The notes beneath the pieces were generated by a model. The model did not search any database and was not told the DNA's origin. It saw only the letters and a list, made by a program, of their open reading frames with translations. DNA of 64,000 nucleotides from Paratinospora sagittata (taxonomy: Eukaryota; Streptophyta; Magnoliopsida; Ranunculales; Menispermaceae), in assembly GCA_035771175.1 (NCBI GenBank), contig CM069603.1, positions 23,288,286 to 23,352,285 on the forward strand, in the 5' to 3' direction. Position 1 is the stretch's first letter, and every line of letters begins with the position of its first letter. This document shows positions 12,060-23,156 of this stretch, piece after piece. A program made the translations under genes and the position numbers.

Positions 12060-12720
12060 AGTCTTTCAGGATGCTAATGAAATAGCAGTACTCTCCTGAA
12101 CTTGTTAAGTCAGGATGTTGATAGGTCATTAGGACGCTGATAACGCTCAAGGTTGAAATGAACTGATTAATCAGGACACTTACTTGTATAGTAGCGGTCC
12201 TCTATATTAGTCAACCTTTGAAGTTGTCACGAAGCTGACTCAGCATCAACTCATTGAAAGATCTTTCAAAAGTTCTTCAAAGAATGTTTCTTTGAGGACG
12301 CTGATGGTTATAAGTTATTTAAACTATCAGGACGCTTACTGGATAGGAGTGCCCTCACTTTTGGAAATCATCTTAATAACTTTCAGGACGATGATTGTCC
12401 TTCAGTGTGTTTTTTAAATGTCTTAACTTGCAGGACGCTTACATAGTAGTAGCGCCCTCATGTTATGTTTTTATCTAGTAGGACGCTCATGTAATGTAGC
12501 ACCCTCATGTTTTGTTTTATATTTTAAAGGCATGATGCTTACTCCGATAGTAGCGCCCTCAAGGTTTAAGTCGTCTTAAGTCATAAGTAAGTCAGGACGC
12601 TTACGAGTTAGTAGCACCCTTAATTAAGTGTTCAGCAGGACGCTTATACGTAATAAGCGCCCTCAAGGAACAAAACGACAAAGTTGATATTATGCGTTAG
12701 GACACTGATTACGAAATTTG
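12060..12720 (+). repeat. array of about 12-13 palindromic units in the copia LTR (U3)
   Basis: Degenerate units of 30-60 bases, each of the form AGGACGCTTAC, 5-10 variable bases, then GTAGCGCCCTCA. The two halves are inverted (GGxCGCTtAC against GTAGCGxCC), so each unit can fold on itself. Examples start near 12175, 12330, 12431, 12479, 12595 and 12639. The array ends about 280 bases before the TATA box. The same array is seen at 27355-28080 and 57920-58480. Confidence 0.85.
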
Positions 12721-12998
12721 GACACTAATTCAAAAATCGTCACTGTTCGAATAAGTACACTACATCAGTTTACTTTTTCTTAACAGACTTTTGCACAAAG
12801 TCCTTTTCAGACTTATCAGAGACCTTCTCTGATACATGAAATAAGTTTTTCTAAAACTTTCCTTTTTCATGAAATCTGAAAAGAACCAGAATGTTAGTAA
12901 AAATTGCAGTTGCTATTTTCATATAACATTCTGGCCGTGGTGTGAAAACGTTCACATTATTTGAACTTCAAATGTCTAACAACGATGTCCCACTAATT

Positions 12999-13010
12999 CT
13001 ATAAATACCG
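12999..13010 (+). promoter_or_regulatory. TATA box of copia LTR family A
   Basis: TCTATAAATACC, a good plant TATA box, conserved at 28341-28352 in the sister LTR. It marks the U3/R region: the palindromic array lies upstream and the second repeat array downstream of it. Confidence 0.7.
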
Positions 13011-13739
13011 ACACTTTGGATCAAACAACTTGCCAATCACTTTGTGTTGTGCCAATACTTTTTTAAAGTTAGTCTGTGTCAAAATGAATTTTATTTTTCT
13101 AATCTTTCAAAGTATTTTTCACTGATACCTATATGATGTTCATATTGAGTTTCAAATATATTTCAATCTTTGAAAATCTATTTTTATATTGGTATCAACT
13201 AAAATTCTCAGCTTTGATTCACATTTGGTATCATTATTGCTGATGACAGAATTTGAGAAATAGTTCAAGATATACAGTCGTACTTGATTTCATATCTTAA
13301 GTACTGTATTGAACTATATCAGCAGTTGCATTAAACTACTGATCGTTGATCCAGAAGTTTTCATACATATATTTTATATCTATTTTGAAAATTGTGCGTG
13401 TCTTTGATTTACAACAGTCCTCTGTTTTTAACATTAATATTTGTTTTGTATATTTTATCTTTCGATAAAGCACTAATTTTCATATCATATCATTCATGCT
13501 TTTCGAAACTGCACTTGAGCAATACTGAACATTGAAAGGTAAAGGATATAAGGTGTATTTCAACTTAGCATTACCTATTTCATATTTCATATCTTTGTAA
13601 TGCTATGTACTATGCTTATTGTAAAGTGTTCTACTGCGTTAGAACCACCTAACATCTTAGTGTTGTAATGCTAGTGTGTTTCTGGATTGAAACAACCAAG
13701 ACAAGTGAAAGTAGTTCACTTGATGATTTCAGGATTGAA

Positions 13740-14100
13740 GTAATATAGGTTATCTCTCAGCCTTTTAAAGAGAACCGGTTCATCCTCATCCAGTAAAAGG
13801 GTAGGTGTGTCCTTAACCTTACAAAGGATAGGTTATCTCCCAGCCTTAAAAGAGAAACCAGTTGTTCCTTATCCCGCAAATGGATCATGGTTCTTCCTTA
13901 GCCAGCAAAAGGAACATGGGTTTCTCCTCATCTAGGAAAAAGAAAATTTGGTTCTGCCTTAGCCAGTAAAAGGAACATGGGTTTTTCCTAATTCCAGAAA
14001 AAGGAAATTGGTTCATCCTTAGCTCATGAAAGGATAGGTTTGCCTTTAACCTGAAAAAGGGCAGTTGTAACGGTTTGGTTCTCAGCCGTAAGAGAATCAG
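13740..14100 (+). repeat. second array in the copia LTR (transcribed part)
   Basis: About ten units of 25-35 bases of the type TCCTTAGCCCGTAAAAGGA or TCTCAGCC-GTAAGAGA, each an imperfect inverted repeat. Downstream of the TATA box, so presumably in the element's RNA. Related arrays occur at 30600-30890 and, on the other strand, at 31870-32000. Confidence 0.75.
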
Positions 14101-14309
14101 TTAGTAGATTGAGTAAATCTTAATCGGGAGATTAGGTAGCGGATGTAGGCTTGACCGAACCACTATAAATCTATGTGTCAAACTTTTGCATTTCTGTCTG
14201 TGTTCTAATTTGCATCATGTTCCAATTAACTTATGTAAATCACTTAAGTTATTGGAAGAACATTTTTAAAATTCACCCAATTCACCCCTCCTCTTGGGTG
14301 GGGCCAACA

Positions 14310-14730
14310 CCAAGAACCTCCATTTACTGATCACCTTGCACCGCGATGTGCGCCATGGCACCTAGTGACTGGGTTGTGCTCAGTTTGTGGACTTAGCCAT
14401 TTTTCTGCTCCGCTTGACTTCCTTCTTCCACTTTTTGACTTGGGTTCTTCATGAAACATCATCTAGGCTTCTCATATGTTGTGTTCATCATTCATTCTCA
14501 CTTTGGCACATCTAAATACCTACAAAACAATGCAGAACAAGTAATTAACACACTCAAAACATAAATTGATCAAACATATAAATTAACAAACCGAACTAAT
14601 GCATAAAAACTAATTTATTCTTAAACTAACAAATGACTCAAAACTAGCATTAACACACTAAACTAACGCTTAAGTCATCCTAAAACAATTATAAAACACT
14701 CCTAAAACATGTCTAAATATGTAACTATCA
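14310..14730 (-). repeat. 5' LTR of Athila element 2, part B
   Basis: Outer part of the LTR; on the minus strand it begins TGATAGTTACATATTTAG at 14730, the same start as at 7213 and 58765. It contains the other half of the GC-rich island (14340-14375, CACCGCGATGTGCGCCATGG). The 19 bases 14731-14749 separate it from the next element. Confidence 0.8.
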
Positions 14731-14749
14731 CTCTCCCAAGATTGCGTCC

Positions 14750-16304
14750 TAATAAGTTGAGTTTTAGTAGTTAGTATGCATGTTAATTTGATAGATTTTT
14801 ACGTTCATTTAGTTAGTTTTTACTCGTTTTTACATGATTAGTATATTTAGTTGTTTTAGATGCATTTAGGTTTTATTTTACGTTTTTATAGTTTTTTTTA
14901 CCATGAATAAATGACTCTTTGATACATGTTAATATCATAGAAGTCACATGTTTTGAATACATTGCATTTTAGTGAATACTTTGATTAATTGCATAGAATT
15001 TACATTTGTTGACACTTTGTTTTGTAGGTAAATAAAGTGCTCAAAAGTGGGTTGAACAAGGTCCAAATAGTGTCCAAAAGAAGTCAAGAACATGTGCAAA
15101 AAGTGTGCAAAAAAGTGGAAAAATCGGCTAAGTCCACAAATCAGCACCACAAAAACCCGTGGGTGGGCGCCGCGGGGCCCAGAACTGGCGTCGGGGTTCG
15201 CAACTTTGCGCGACGTTTTTGTTTTGGCCATAACTTTCTCAATTCAACTCTGAATTGGATGCGGTTTGTTTCTATGGATTTCTTACTTGAAATACTATAG
15301 AATTCAAGGTTTTAAAGGGGAATTGGAAGTGGAGGAAAAGAAGAAAAAAGGGAAAGGAAAAATGGGGAGACCATTATTTAGGGTTTTCAAAGGCAAATAG
15401 GTTTAGAGAAAGAGGAGAGAAAGAGGAACAAGAGAATAGACAAGAAGAAGAAGGAGTTGCAGATTTGAAGCTTGAAGAAGAAGGGGATTTCTCACTTGAT
15501 AAGGGGGTTTCTTTACTTATTCTTTGAATTAGAACTTGTTTCAATGATTTCCTATTTGAATCTCTATCGTGTATCCATGGATTGGTTTATGAACTAAATA
15601 TATAATCTAGAGTTTTGATTTATCTATGTTGGATCTTGTAATTGAGTCATTGTTTATGTGTTTTTGAGCAATCTTTTGGGTTTATTTATGATTCTCCATG
15701 TTTAATGCTTTCAAATTGCTGATCACTCTTTGAATGAACATAGATTTTGTTTCTTACACTCGAGAGAGGGGTTATTGAATTGGAGCAAGGGATTTGTAAC
15801 CTAGGTTAGTAGTATTGAGTCAAGAGACCCACGAAAACCTTTGAAATCATTCAAAATGAATCATAGATCTTAATGCGTTCTTAATCTATTGGTTGGCGCT
15901 GGAAAGAGGGAATCGATAACTTAAGGGTAGATGTTTAAATTGACGCTCGAGAGAGGTATTTGGATGGGTCAGGATTCGTGATTTATAAATTTCAAAAATT
16001 AATTCATTAACATAATTATTAGAGATTATAAGATACAACATAGTGAGATCTAAACTCTAGAACTATAAATCCATTGGTTTCTCTCCAAATTCTATTTAAT
16101 TTGCATTGTTTCATTTGATTTTGTTTATTTTACATCTTAGCAATTAAATCATCTCTTTGTTATCACCTAGATAAAACCATTAATTATTGTAGAATTGGGC
16201 ATTTTTAATAGTAAAATTTCCTTCCCTGTGGATACGATAATTGACTCACCTCGGTATTATAACTTAATAAATCGTATACTTACAAATTTAAATTTACACC
16301 ATCA
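14750..16304 (+). repeat. 5' LTR of the non-autonomous Athila derivative
   Basis: Starts TAATAAGTTGAG (TG changed to TA) and ends ACCATCA. The first 390 bases repeat at 19350-19743. Contains the GC-rich island at 15160-15210 (GTGGGCGCCGCGGGGCCC), a region of A/G-rich leader (15320-15480) and CTCGAGAGAGG motifs near 15760 and 15945. ORFs here on both strands are chance. Confidence 0.82.
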
Positions 16305-16310
16305 AGTTTT

Positions 16311-16328
16311 TCGCGTCGTTGCCGAGGA
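16311..16328 (+). promoter_or_regulatory. primer binding site, tRNA-Asp type (degenerate)
   Basis: TCGCGTCGTTGCCGAGGA, three differences from the tRNA-Asp(GUC) complement, directly after the LTR end and an AGTTTT spacer. Confidence 0.72.
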
Positions 16329-16523
16329 AGGTTTCAGTTTTGCTCTTATTAATACCAATTCGAAGTGATTTTGGTTTTAATTTATGTACTTTTTTTGTTT
16401 GTTATATGTTTTAAAAAAATAAAATAAAATAAACAAAATGTTTGTTTGTCTCTTTTTCTGATTTTTCTTTTATTTGATTTTAGTGTTATTTGATTTTTCT
16501 TTTTATTGTTTCTTTTTGTAGAT

Positions 16524-17509
16524 ATGACATACCATTATAGCCACTCCACTTTCCAAGATAATTTTGGGCGAGTGGATCCTGTTACAACATTGTCAGCATC
16601 ACTTTCCTACCTTCAACATCAACTGCAAGACCTTCAACATCAAGTGGACAATATTAATGCTGCAAGATCTCAACATACTATGGACGGTATGAGAGCTGCA
16701 ACCACGAGAGATTTTGAAATGGATTCAAGTATGGAACAAGTTCAATATGGAAAACATTGGAAATATAATTGTATGGGTGATCCTTACTCTCATCAATACC
16801 ATTCGAGTATATATGACCATGAGAACTACTCCTACAATGACTCATGGAATGAATTGCAACCTCTACCAAGCATCTACAACCATGTGCAGAAGAAATCACC
16901 TTTGGAGGAGGCGTTGAGTTCTTTCATGAGTTGGAGAGTTCAAGAAGAGCCACTTACTTCAAACTGCGAAGAAGGTGTTGAGGGGAAAATTTTTTATGCC
17001 AAGACATGACACCACCACCACCAAGAGAGTTGACTATCCTTGAAAAAATACAAAGATACGAGGCTTTGAAAAGAAAAGAAATGAATACTCAACAGGTGGA
17101 TGTGCAGAAAAGATATGTTGAAGAAGAAGATGTTGAAGAGGAAATTGTTTTATGCCAAGACATGACACCACCACCACCACCAAGGCAACTGACTATTGCA
17201 GAAGATATACAATGTTATGAAGCCTTGTGAGGAGGAGAAACGAGTACATATCACCAACCAAATGTGATTGAACATGATAATCAAGCAGTGCTTATGGATG
17301 TGCTCGAGTGTAATGATGACGAGGTGCCTATGGATATAAAATCGGGTGATCTTATGATGCCATATGTTGAAGAGGTGCCTACCAAGGTGGAAGAGTGTTT
17401 GGCTGTCGAGGAATATAATTTTGATTTTGAGGATTCGTTTGCTAAAGGGCTACAAGTTGAAGTTGCAGTGGTTAATGATCAAATCCATTTAGAGCTGCTT
17501 GAAGCTTAA
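16524..17509 (+). pseudogene. gag-like protein of the non-autonomous Athila derivative (frameshifted)
   Basis: Starts at ATG 16524 (MTYHYSHSTFQ) and runs through three frames: to 17009, 17006-17230 and 17264-17509. It begins with a coiled-coil-like stretch rich in Leu/Gln, then has YDHENYSYNDSWN and SPLEEALSSF, which match the spacing of the HENFSYSN and PSFEELL segments of Athila gag upstream of the protease. The capsid-type domain is missing. A unit with MTPPPP and IQ-YEAL is duplicated 155 bases apart (16977 and 17132). The remainder is acidic. A single-base change near 16985-16995 relative to the second unit explains the first frame break. Function unknown; perhaps a packaging or decoy gag. 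Confidence 0.65.
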
Positions 17510-19349
17510 TGCCTAAACGTTTGGAAAACACCAACTGAATATTTCGATGACATCATTCCATATGTAGGGAGTGATGATTCATCAGACTTCATGTTTTCCC
17601 CAGAGGATCAGTCGTATAAATTTATGTTGGAGATGTACACGAGTCCGATGATTCCGTCATCAAATCTTAAAAATGAGAAAGACGGGAGGATGCTCGAAAT
17701 CATAAGGAAACATATGCGGTTCAAATAAGAAGAGAAAGTCTAGCTAAGGAATATAGAGAAGCGCTTGTTGGGAGGCAACCCAAGCCGTTTTTAGTTTTTA
17801 TGTTTTGTTTTATTTTTAGTCATTGTAGTATAGATTTTGAATTTTTGCTTTTCACTAATGATATTCATTTTTGTCCCTTCACAGGTTTCAATTCAAGTTT
17901 GGGGGTCCTCATAGATGCCAACAACAAGAGCCATTGTGGAGCGCTACACATATGGGCTAGGGGAGTCTCGTTAATTTTCCTTTTATCTTGCTTTTATATG
18001 TGGACGTTTTTGCATTGAGGACAATGCATACTTTAAGTTTGGGGGGGAGTTTGAGCTTTTTGGTGTCTTTAGTGAAAATTTGTGAAAAATCTAAATTTCT
18101 GAGTTTTGATCATGAATAGATCCATATTCCCTTATGAGCTTTGATTTGATTTGATCTTGTATGTATGATCTATGAAAAGGTTAGCACTTGGTTTTGAACA
18201 TGATCAGAAGAAAATTAGAAAGTACTCTTAAGTCTGTGTGCTTGCTCTGTTTTGCCATGTTTATTGGAAATTTTTGTTGACTTTTGAGTATAAAATTATG
18301 ATCATGAGTTCCACTTGCTATTTAAATTGAGATTTTGTAAGTTAGGCTTCATTGAATCTCACTTTTCAAACTGAACTCTGGAACTTGCTTGATCTCTTCT
18401 TGAGGCGAAATCCTAGGAATAATACCATGAGAGATATGATTTAGGCCATTTTTTGGACAGTTTGAGATATAAAGCTCACCTAGCTATGTAATACCCCTAG
18501 TTACCCTATTTTGAGCCTTTTATACTATTCTTTTTCACCTAAATTGATTAGCTAAGGCCTGTGATTGATATTCCCCTATTTTTCACCCTTGCACCCTTAA
18601 CTCTTTGAAGTAGATGAAGGGTTGTTTTCATGGGAATTTATGTGTAAATGTGCTATGGAATGAGAATGTATGTGAAGGTGATGAGAAAAGATCAAAATGG
18701 TTCAAAATATGTGAAGAAGAAGAAAAAGAAGGGTGAAAAAAAATAATGAAAAGAAAAAGTACAGTTCTTCATCAATGAGTGAATTGAATAAGTTTGGGGG
18801 AATGTAAAGGGTGATGTGATGATTCATTTTGTAAGGCATGAGATGTTTAAGGTGCTACATATAAAATATGTTTTGGGTGTATTGAGCTTCATTTTATCTA
18901 TGTTGTCAAACCCTTAACTTTAGCCTTACATTACAAACTAAAAAAGTCATATTGATCTTAATTGGTGTGAGTCCTACATTAGTGGAGAGAAGTGTGAAAA
19001 GCAAGCATATGAAGTTCATGTTTTGTTTTTTTGAGATTATATTTTTATCTTGCTTGCATTGGTCTATATGATTTATGAGTGGTCATGTGAATGATTTCAT
19101 TTGCTTATTTGTCAATGATGATAGAAAAGAAGACATGGTCAGGTAGGTTGAAATTCAAGACAACAAGTTTAAATTTTTGAAGTTTCCCTTGAGTTTTGTT
19201 GTATGAGATGTATGCTATCTTTGAGATCATGAGAACCCATTCTAGTTAATCAAATCCTTGTTCATCTTAGAATATGTGTGGAGTCCCGTTTGTCCAACTT
19301 TCATTTTTCTCTTTGCTCGGGACGATCAAAGTCTAAGTTTGGGAGAATT
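17510..19349 (+). other. long non-coding 3' internal region of the Athila derivative
   Basis: No convincing ORF over 1.8 kb. Contains the Athila-typical GCGCTTGTTGGGAGGCAACCCA region (17760-17782), two G-runs (AAGTTTGGGGGTCC near 17895, AAGTTTGGGGGGGAG near 18037) and a polypurine tract AAGTTTGGGAGAATTT (19335-19350) next to the 3' LTR. The part from 18060 on is similar to the reverse strand of 42651-44050, so this 3' UTR is conserved between a pol-less and a pol-bearing element. Confidence 0.7.
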
Positions 19350-19743
19350 TAATAAGTTGACTTTTAGTAGTTAGTATGCATGTTAATTTGATAGATTTTT
19401 AGGTTCATTTAGTTAGTTTTTATGTTTTTTTACATGATTAGTATATTTAGTTGTTTTAGATGCATTTAGGTTTTATTTTACGTTTTTATAGTTTTTTTTT
19501 ATCATGAATAAATGACTTTTTGACACATGTTAATATCATAGAAGTCACATGTTTTGAATACATTGCATTTTAGTTAATACTTTAATTAATTGCATAGAAT
19601 TTACATTTGTTTACACTTTGTTTTGTAGGTAAATAAAGAGCTCAAAAGTGGGTTGAAACAAGGTCCAAATGGTGTCCAAAAAAAGTCAAGAACATGTGCA
19701 AAACATGTGCAAGTAGTGTGCAAAAAAGTGGAAAAATCGGCTA
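19350..19743 (+). repeat. 3' LTR of the Athila derivative, first part
   Basis: Matches 14750-15140 with few changes and is interrupted at GGCTA (19739-19743). The interrupted sequence (GGCTAAGTCCACAAATCAGC) resumes at 22592 and runs to about 22636, where it is truncated. Confidence 0.82.
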
Positions 19744-22591
19744 TGTGGCGACCCCGCACCCCGGACCACCAACCCCTCAAGGAATGGCGTGCGGAATGCG
19801 GGGGCGGGACGCCCGGCGTAGGCATCTCCAACCACTCCTCAACCCCCGTGAGGTGGTTGAGACCCTACAAGCCTTATCCTAAACAACAACATAATATAAA
19901 AAGGTACTAAACAAAACTACCAACCGTATTAATCATCTAAGACAAGAGATACTCCATAAAAATGAACCATAATTAAAACCATAATCCTTACAGTCCATCC
20001 AGATGGACATACACATAAAGTCCAAAATTATGGGTACAAAAAATATCGTCATATGCCCACATGGTCTATCTAACAAGTCCCAACTCACCCATACTACAAT
20101 GTGGTAAGTGTTATAATTACATAGTCCAAACTATAATACATCATAATTTAAAACACAGTTCAATCAAAATGCCTCTCAACTCACATCGAGGCCTTGGATT
20201 CTCTCGCCGGCAAGGCCCTCAAGATATGACTACTCCTTTGCCCTTATTCAGGACAGAAGGACCTGAAAGAGGAAAATGAGGGTGAGCCAATGGTGCCCAA
20301 TGAATATAATTCAAATATGCTATCAATACTCATCAATAAATGTCATGTATGCATGTCAATGTTTAGCATGATTAAAAGCTCATAACATATAGATATCAAG
20401 CATTTACAATAAGTTCGATGCAAGTAAAAGCTTATCAATTTGGATCCACATTTCACATGCATTGGGGTTACTAGTGCACGTCTATTTCACCGTACCGTTC
20501 TCATCCCCAAATATTTCCTTTTTAAAACCCTCCTATGACAAGGTTAAGTCCTCCTATTAACCAGATAAATGGGCCCAACCAAAGTCATAAGGTTTTCTCA
20601 AATCAATGCATCATTCAAAACATTAGGACACATTCATGCTTTCAACATACAATATATATAAGTGATATGATGACATAAAAGATATAATCATAAATGAAGT
20701 CTACTCACAACCAAGCCTTGCAAGAGTATCTAACCACACACGACCACCAAACCGAATCAACCCAATCAAAATCCTGAAACATTCATCAATATCCTACCAT
20801 ACATCAATTTCTATGCTCAATCACATAGAGATTACACATCAACCCTAAATCAGCCCACATATAGACAATGGGCCTAAATACCAACTAATCTCATCATTCA
20901 ACTCAAATCACATGACTTAGGCCTCTAATGCATAGTTCTCATTCATAAACCATTCAATTAATTAAAAATACTAATTTTCAATTCCTTAGGCATAAACATG
21001 CCCAAATTGGGTCATTTGATCACAAGTAGGCCTAACCCATGATATGGTCACAACCACCAAATCAGTAGCATAATCAACCCTAATCATGCTTAATTAGACA
21101 TAAATTGCATCAATTCAATGATTCTAGGCCAAAAGCATCAAAAGCCCTAAAATATGAAATTTTTCATACTTAGGCCATATTGCCTATTTACACTAGGTCA
21201 GCATGTTCAGCCATGTATATCACTGATTTTGCATCATGGGTTCATCAAGAATGGCAACTAGGTCAACATAGTTGACATGCAAGCTATTTAGAAAGATCTA
21301 AGTTCATATTCTAAATTTAGGTCTAATACAAGCAACCCTACCAATTCTTCATTCAATATTCTGTTCAGATGTATCAAGCTACCAATAGAATTGTTTAATC
21401 ACAAAATCAACCGTATAGATTGAAGTATGTTAAGAAACAGACCTTCTGTCCAACAATCAGCTCAGTCCAACGGTGGACCAAAACGATATGAGTCTTTGAT
21501 GAACAAGTCTCTAATCAGACAATTTCTCCTTTCCTGCTGCAAATACTTGAACTCCGATGACTCTATCACACAAAATACTTCACCCACCAACATCGCAACC
21601 GTTCATAATGTAGAAAGATCAGTTGTGAACCACCTTCTCAAATATAATATCCATCCAACCGTAGATTTAGGAGATCTACTAGTTTGATCTAAACTGTGCG
21701 AGAAATCCAGACTTTCCGACAAGCTTTGTTTGGGAGGTTATATCTTTCAAACGAAAACTCCAATCAAGATCTCCACCAACCGAAATGAATACCCATAAGA
21801 TAAAAACTTGCTGACAAAGTTTGAGCTCAATCTGACCATATAGCACCAAGATCCAGTTCTTTGATGAAAACGTTGCTAAGACTTCCCTCAAAGCAAATTT
21901 CTCTTTCTTTCTCTTCTTCTTTCTTTTCTCTTCTTTTTTCCTTTCCCTCCCCTCATCTCACTCTCTAGGACTTCCTTGGAGAAGAGAAGTAGGGCATGGG
22001 ACACTTTTCCACTCTCATGCACTAACTTGACATGTGTTGGAGAGGAGAAATGGGGCATGGGAAACTTGTCCATTTTCATGCACCAACTTGACATGTGTTG
22101 GAGAAGAGAAATGGGGCATGGGACACTTGTTCATTCTCATGCACCAACTTGACATGTGTTGGAGAAGAGAAATGGGGCATGGAACACTTGTCCATTCTCA
22201 TGCACCAACTTGACATGTGTTGGTCTCATACTACTCATACCAACCACATATACTTTAACCAATCTCATGCTTCCATGTATTTTAAATGTCGAATCCATTT
22301 AATACACCAAATTTTCATTCCCATTTATCCTTTTATTCAATCAATTCTAACCCATATCAATTCATGGTTTAATGGGGCCATGCATAAATAATAAAACATG
22401 CGTTATACTTTAATTTAACATGACCCATATACAATTTATAATGCACATATTTATATACATTATCAAGCATCAAATATACAAACATTAAACAACCACCAAA
22501 CAAACACCAAACATATCAAGGCAAACACATAAAGTTTGGGCAAAATATAATTGGGTAATGGGCAAGATGAAATAATTTTTTGGAGGTCACA
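19744..22591 (-). repeat. Tekay-type solo LTR with perfect target duplication
   Basis: Plus-strand borders TGTGGCGACC and GAGGTCACA; flanked on both sides by GGCTA (19739-19743 and 22592-22596). The uninterrupted site is seen in the sister LTR near 15125. No coding sequence inside. The orientation is minus, judged by similarity to the LTR at 60512-63138, which follows a minus-strand pol. Length 2,848 bases. The solo state suggests recombination between the two LTRs of a former full element. Confidence 0.88.
21976..22219. repeat. tandem repeat, four copies of a 61-base unit
   Basis: Units start at 21976, 22037, 22098 and 22159, each beginning TTGGAGAAGAGAA and ending CAACTTGACATGTG, with a few substitutions. 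A rearranged version of the same repeat is at 62530-62780 in a sister LTR. ORFs on both strands here only reflect the repeat. Confidence 0.9.
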
Positions 22592-22636
22592 GGCTAAGTC
22601 CACAAATCAGCACCACAAAAACCAGTGGGTGGGTGC

Positions 22637-23136
22637 AATCTCAAGCTGTGGTGTAACCATAGGGGGCTCAACTGCAACCTCAACTCCTATAGGATTAACC
22701 CCAACCTCATTGGCACCTGCCTTTTGAGGTACAACTGGAGGTGGCTACGGTGCAGTGGCCTCTGCCCTCCTAATCAGCTCCTAAATTGAGTTGTCTGTGC
22801 TACCATCTGAGTAGCTTGGGCTGCCATTAAGCGGCCCTATGCAGCAACAAGTTCCTCCAACCTCCTCATCCGATCATCTTCCTCAGATGCATCCATGTGT
22901 GGTTGTCTTAATATTCCACTTCTCCTCCTGGCACTGAGAAGCACAACACAAATAACCAATCATACACAGGATCATCCAAGTAATACCCCCAAAGCCTCAT
23001 AACTACCCATAATATGTAATACACCCAAAAATAGAGTAGTAAGACTTTTAAGTTATCATTCAAGCTTTTAGTTACCTAAAGCTCTCAACTCAATCATTCT
23101 AGGTCAAAGTCTTCTAAATCCATTATCTAGACCAAA
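22637..23136 (-). pseudogene. Tekay-type gag, N-terminal fragment (broken)
   Basis: On the minus strand, just inside the LTR and primer site, the sequence reads an Arg-rich start (near 22945), DASEEDDRMRRLEELVAA (near 22890-22840) and a Gln/Ala-rich stretch, then a Pro/Val-rich part. Short, charged N-termini with such a coiled-coil-like stretch are usual in chromovirus gag. Stops are present. The fragment ends at about 22637, where the truncated Athila LTR begins; the rest of the element is gone. Confidence 0.5.
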
Positions 23137-23141
23137 CCTTG

Positions 23142-23154
23142 GGATCTGATACTA
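23142..23154 (-). promoter_or_regulatory. primer binding site, tRNA-Met-like
   Basis: The minus strand reads TTAGTATCAGATCC next to the LTR end at 23157; it resembles the TGGTATCAGAGC primer site complementary to initiator tRNA-Met that is common in plant chromoviruses. It tells that the element lies to the left on the minus strand. Confidence 0.65.
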
Positions 23155-23156
23155 AC

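Larger units (their letters stand above)
11392..14309 (+). repeat. copia (SIRE-type) solo LTR, family A
   Basis: Starts TGTTAACCTAT and ends GGCCAACA, 2,918 bases. It aligns along its length with 26753-31104 once the Athila insertion there is removed, and its array matches the 3' LTR at 57599 that follows a SIRE-type pol. No coding region accompanies it. Flanks cccag (11387-11391) and ccaag (14310-14314) look like a 5-base target duplication with one change. It sits inside the Athila LTR, whose sequence resumes at 14310. Confidence 0.82.
8405..14730 (-). mobile_element. Athila-type element 2, 5' part, LTR split by a copia solo LTR
   Basis: Minus-strand order: 5' LTR (14730-14310 and 11391-10384), primer site (10375-10358), gag (10245 to about 9120) and the gag C-terminus/protease start (9161 to 8409). 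The element stops at about 8405 next to a Tat/Ogre relic; reverse transcriptase, integrase and the 3' LTR are missing. A foreign LTR of 2.9 kb sits inside its own LTR. Confidence 0.83.
14750..22636 (+). mobile_element. Athila-derived, probably non-autonomous element (3' LTR split by a solo LTR)
   Basis: 5' LTR 14750-16304, primer site, about 3 kb of internal sequence, and a 3' LTR that starts at 19350, is broken at 19743 by a Tekay-type solo LTR, resumes at 22592 and is cut off at about 22636. The internal part encodes only a gag-like protein and a long non-coding tail; there is no protease, reverse transcriptase or integrase. The tail is similar to the opposite strand of 42651-44300 in the full-length Athila, so the element derives from an Athila by loss of pol. 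Confidence 0.78.

Noticed and set aside
12060..12720. CRISPR-like regular repeats
   Set aside because: Units vary in length and sequence, have no unique spacers and lie inside LTRs of a plant retrotransposon.
22095..22391. Repetitive Trp/Cys/His-containing ORF of 98 residues, also at 62675-62938
   Set aside because: It translates the 61-base minisatellite of an LTR; the opposite strand is equally open.
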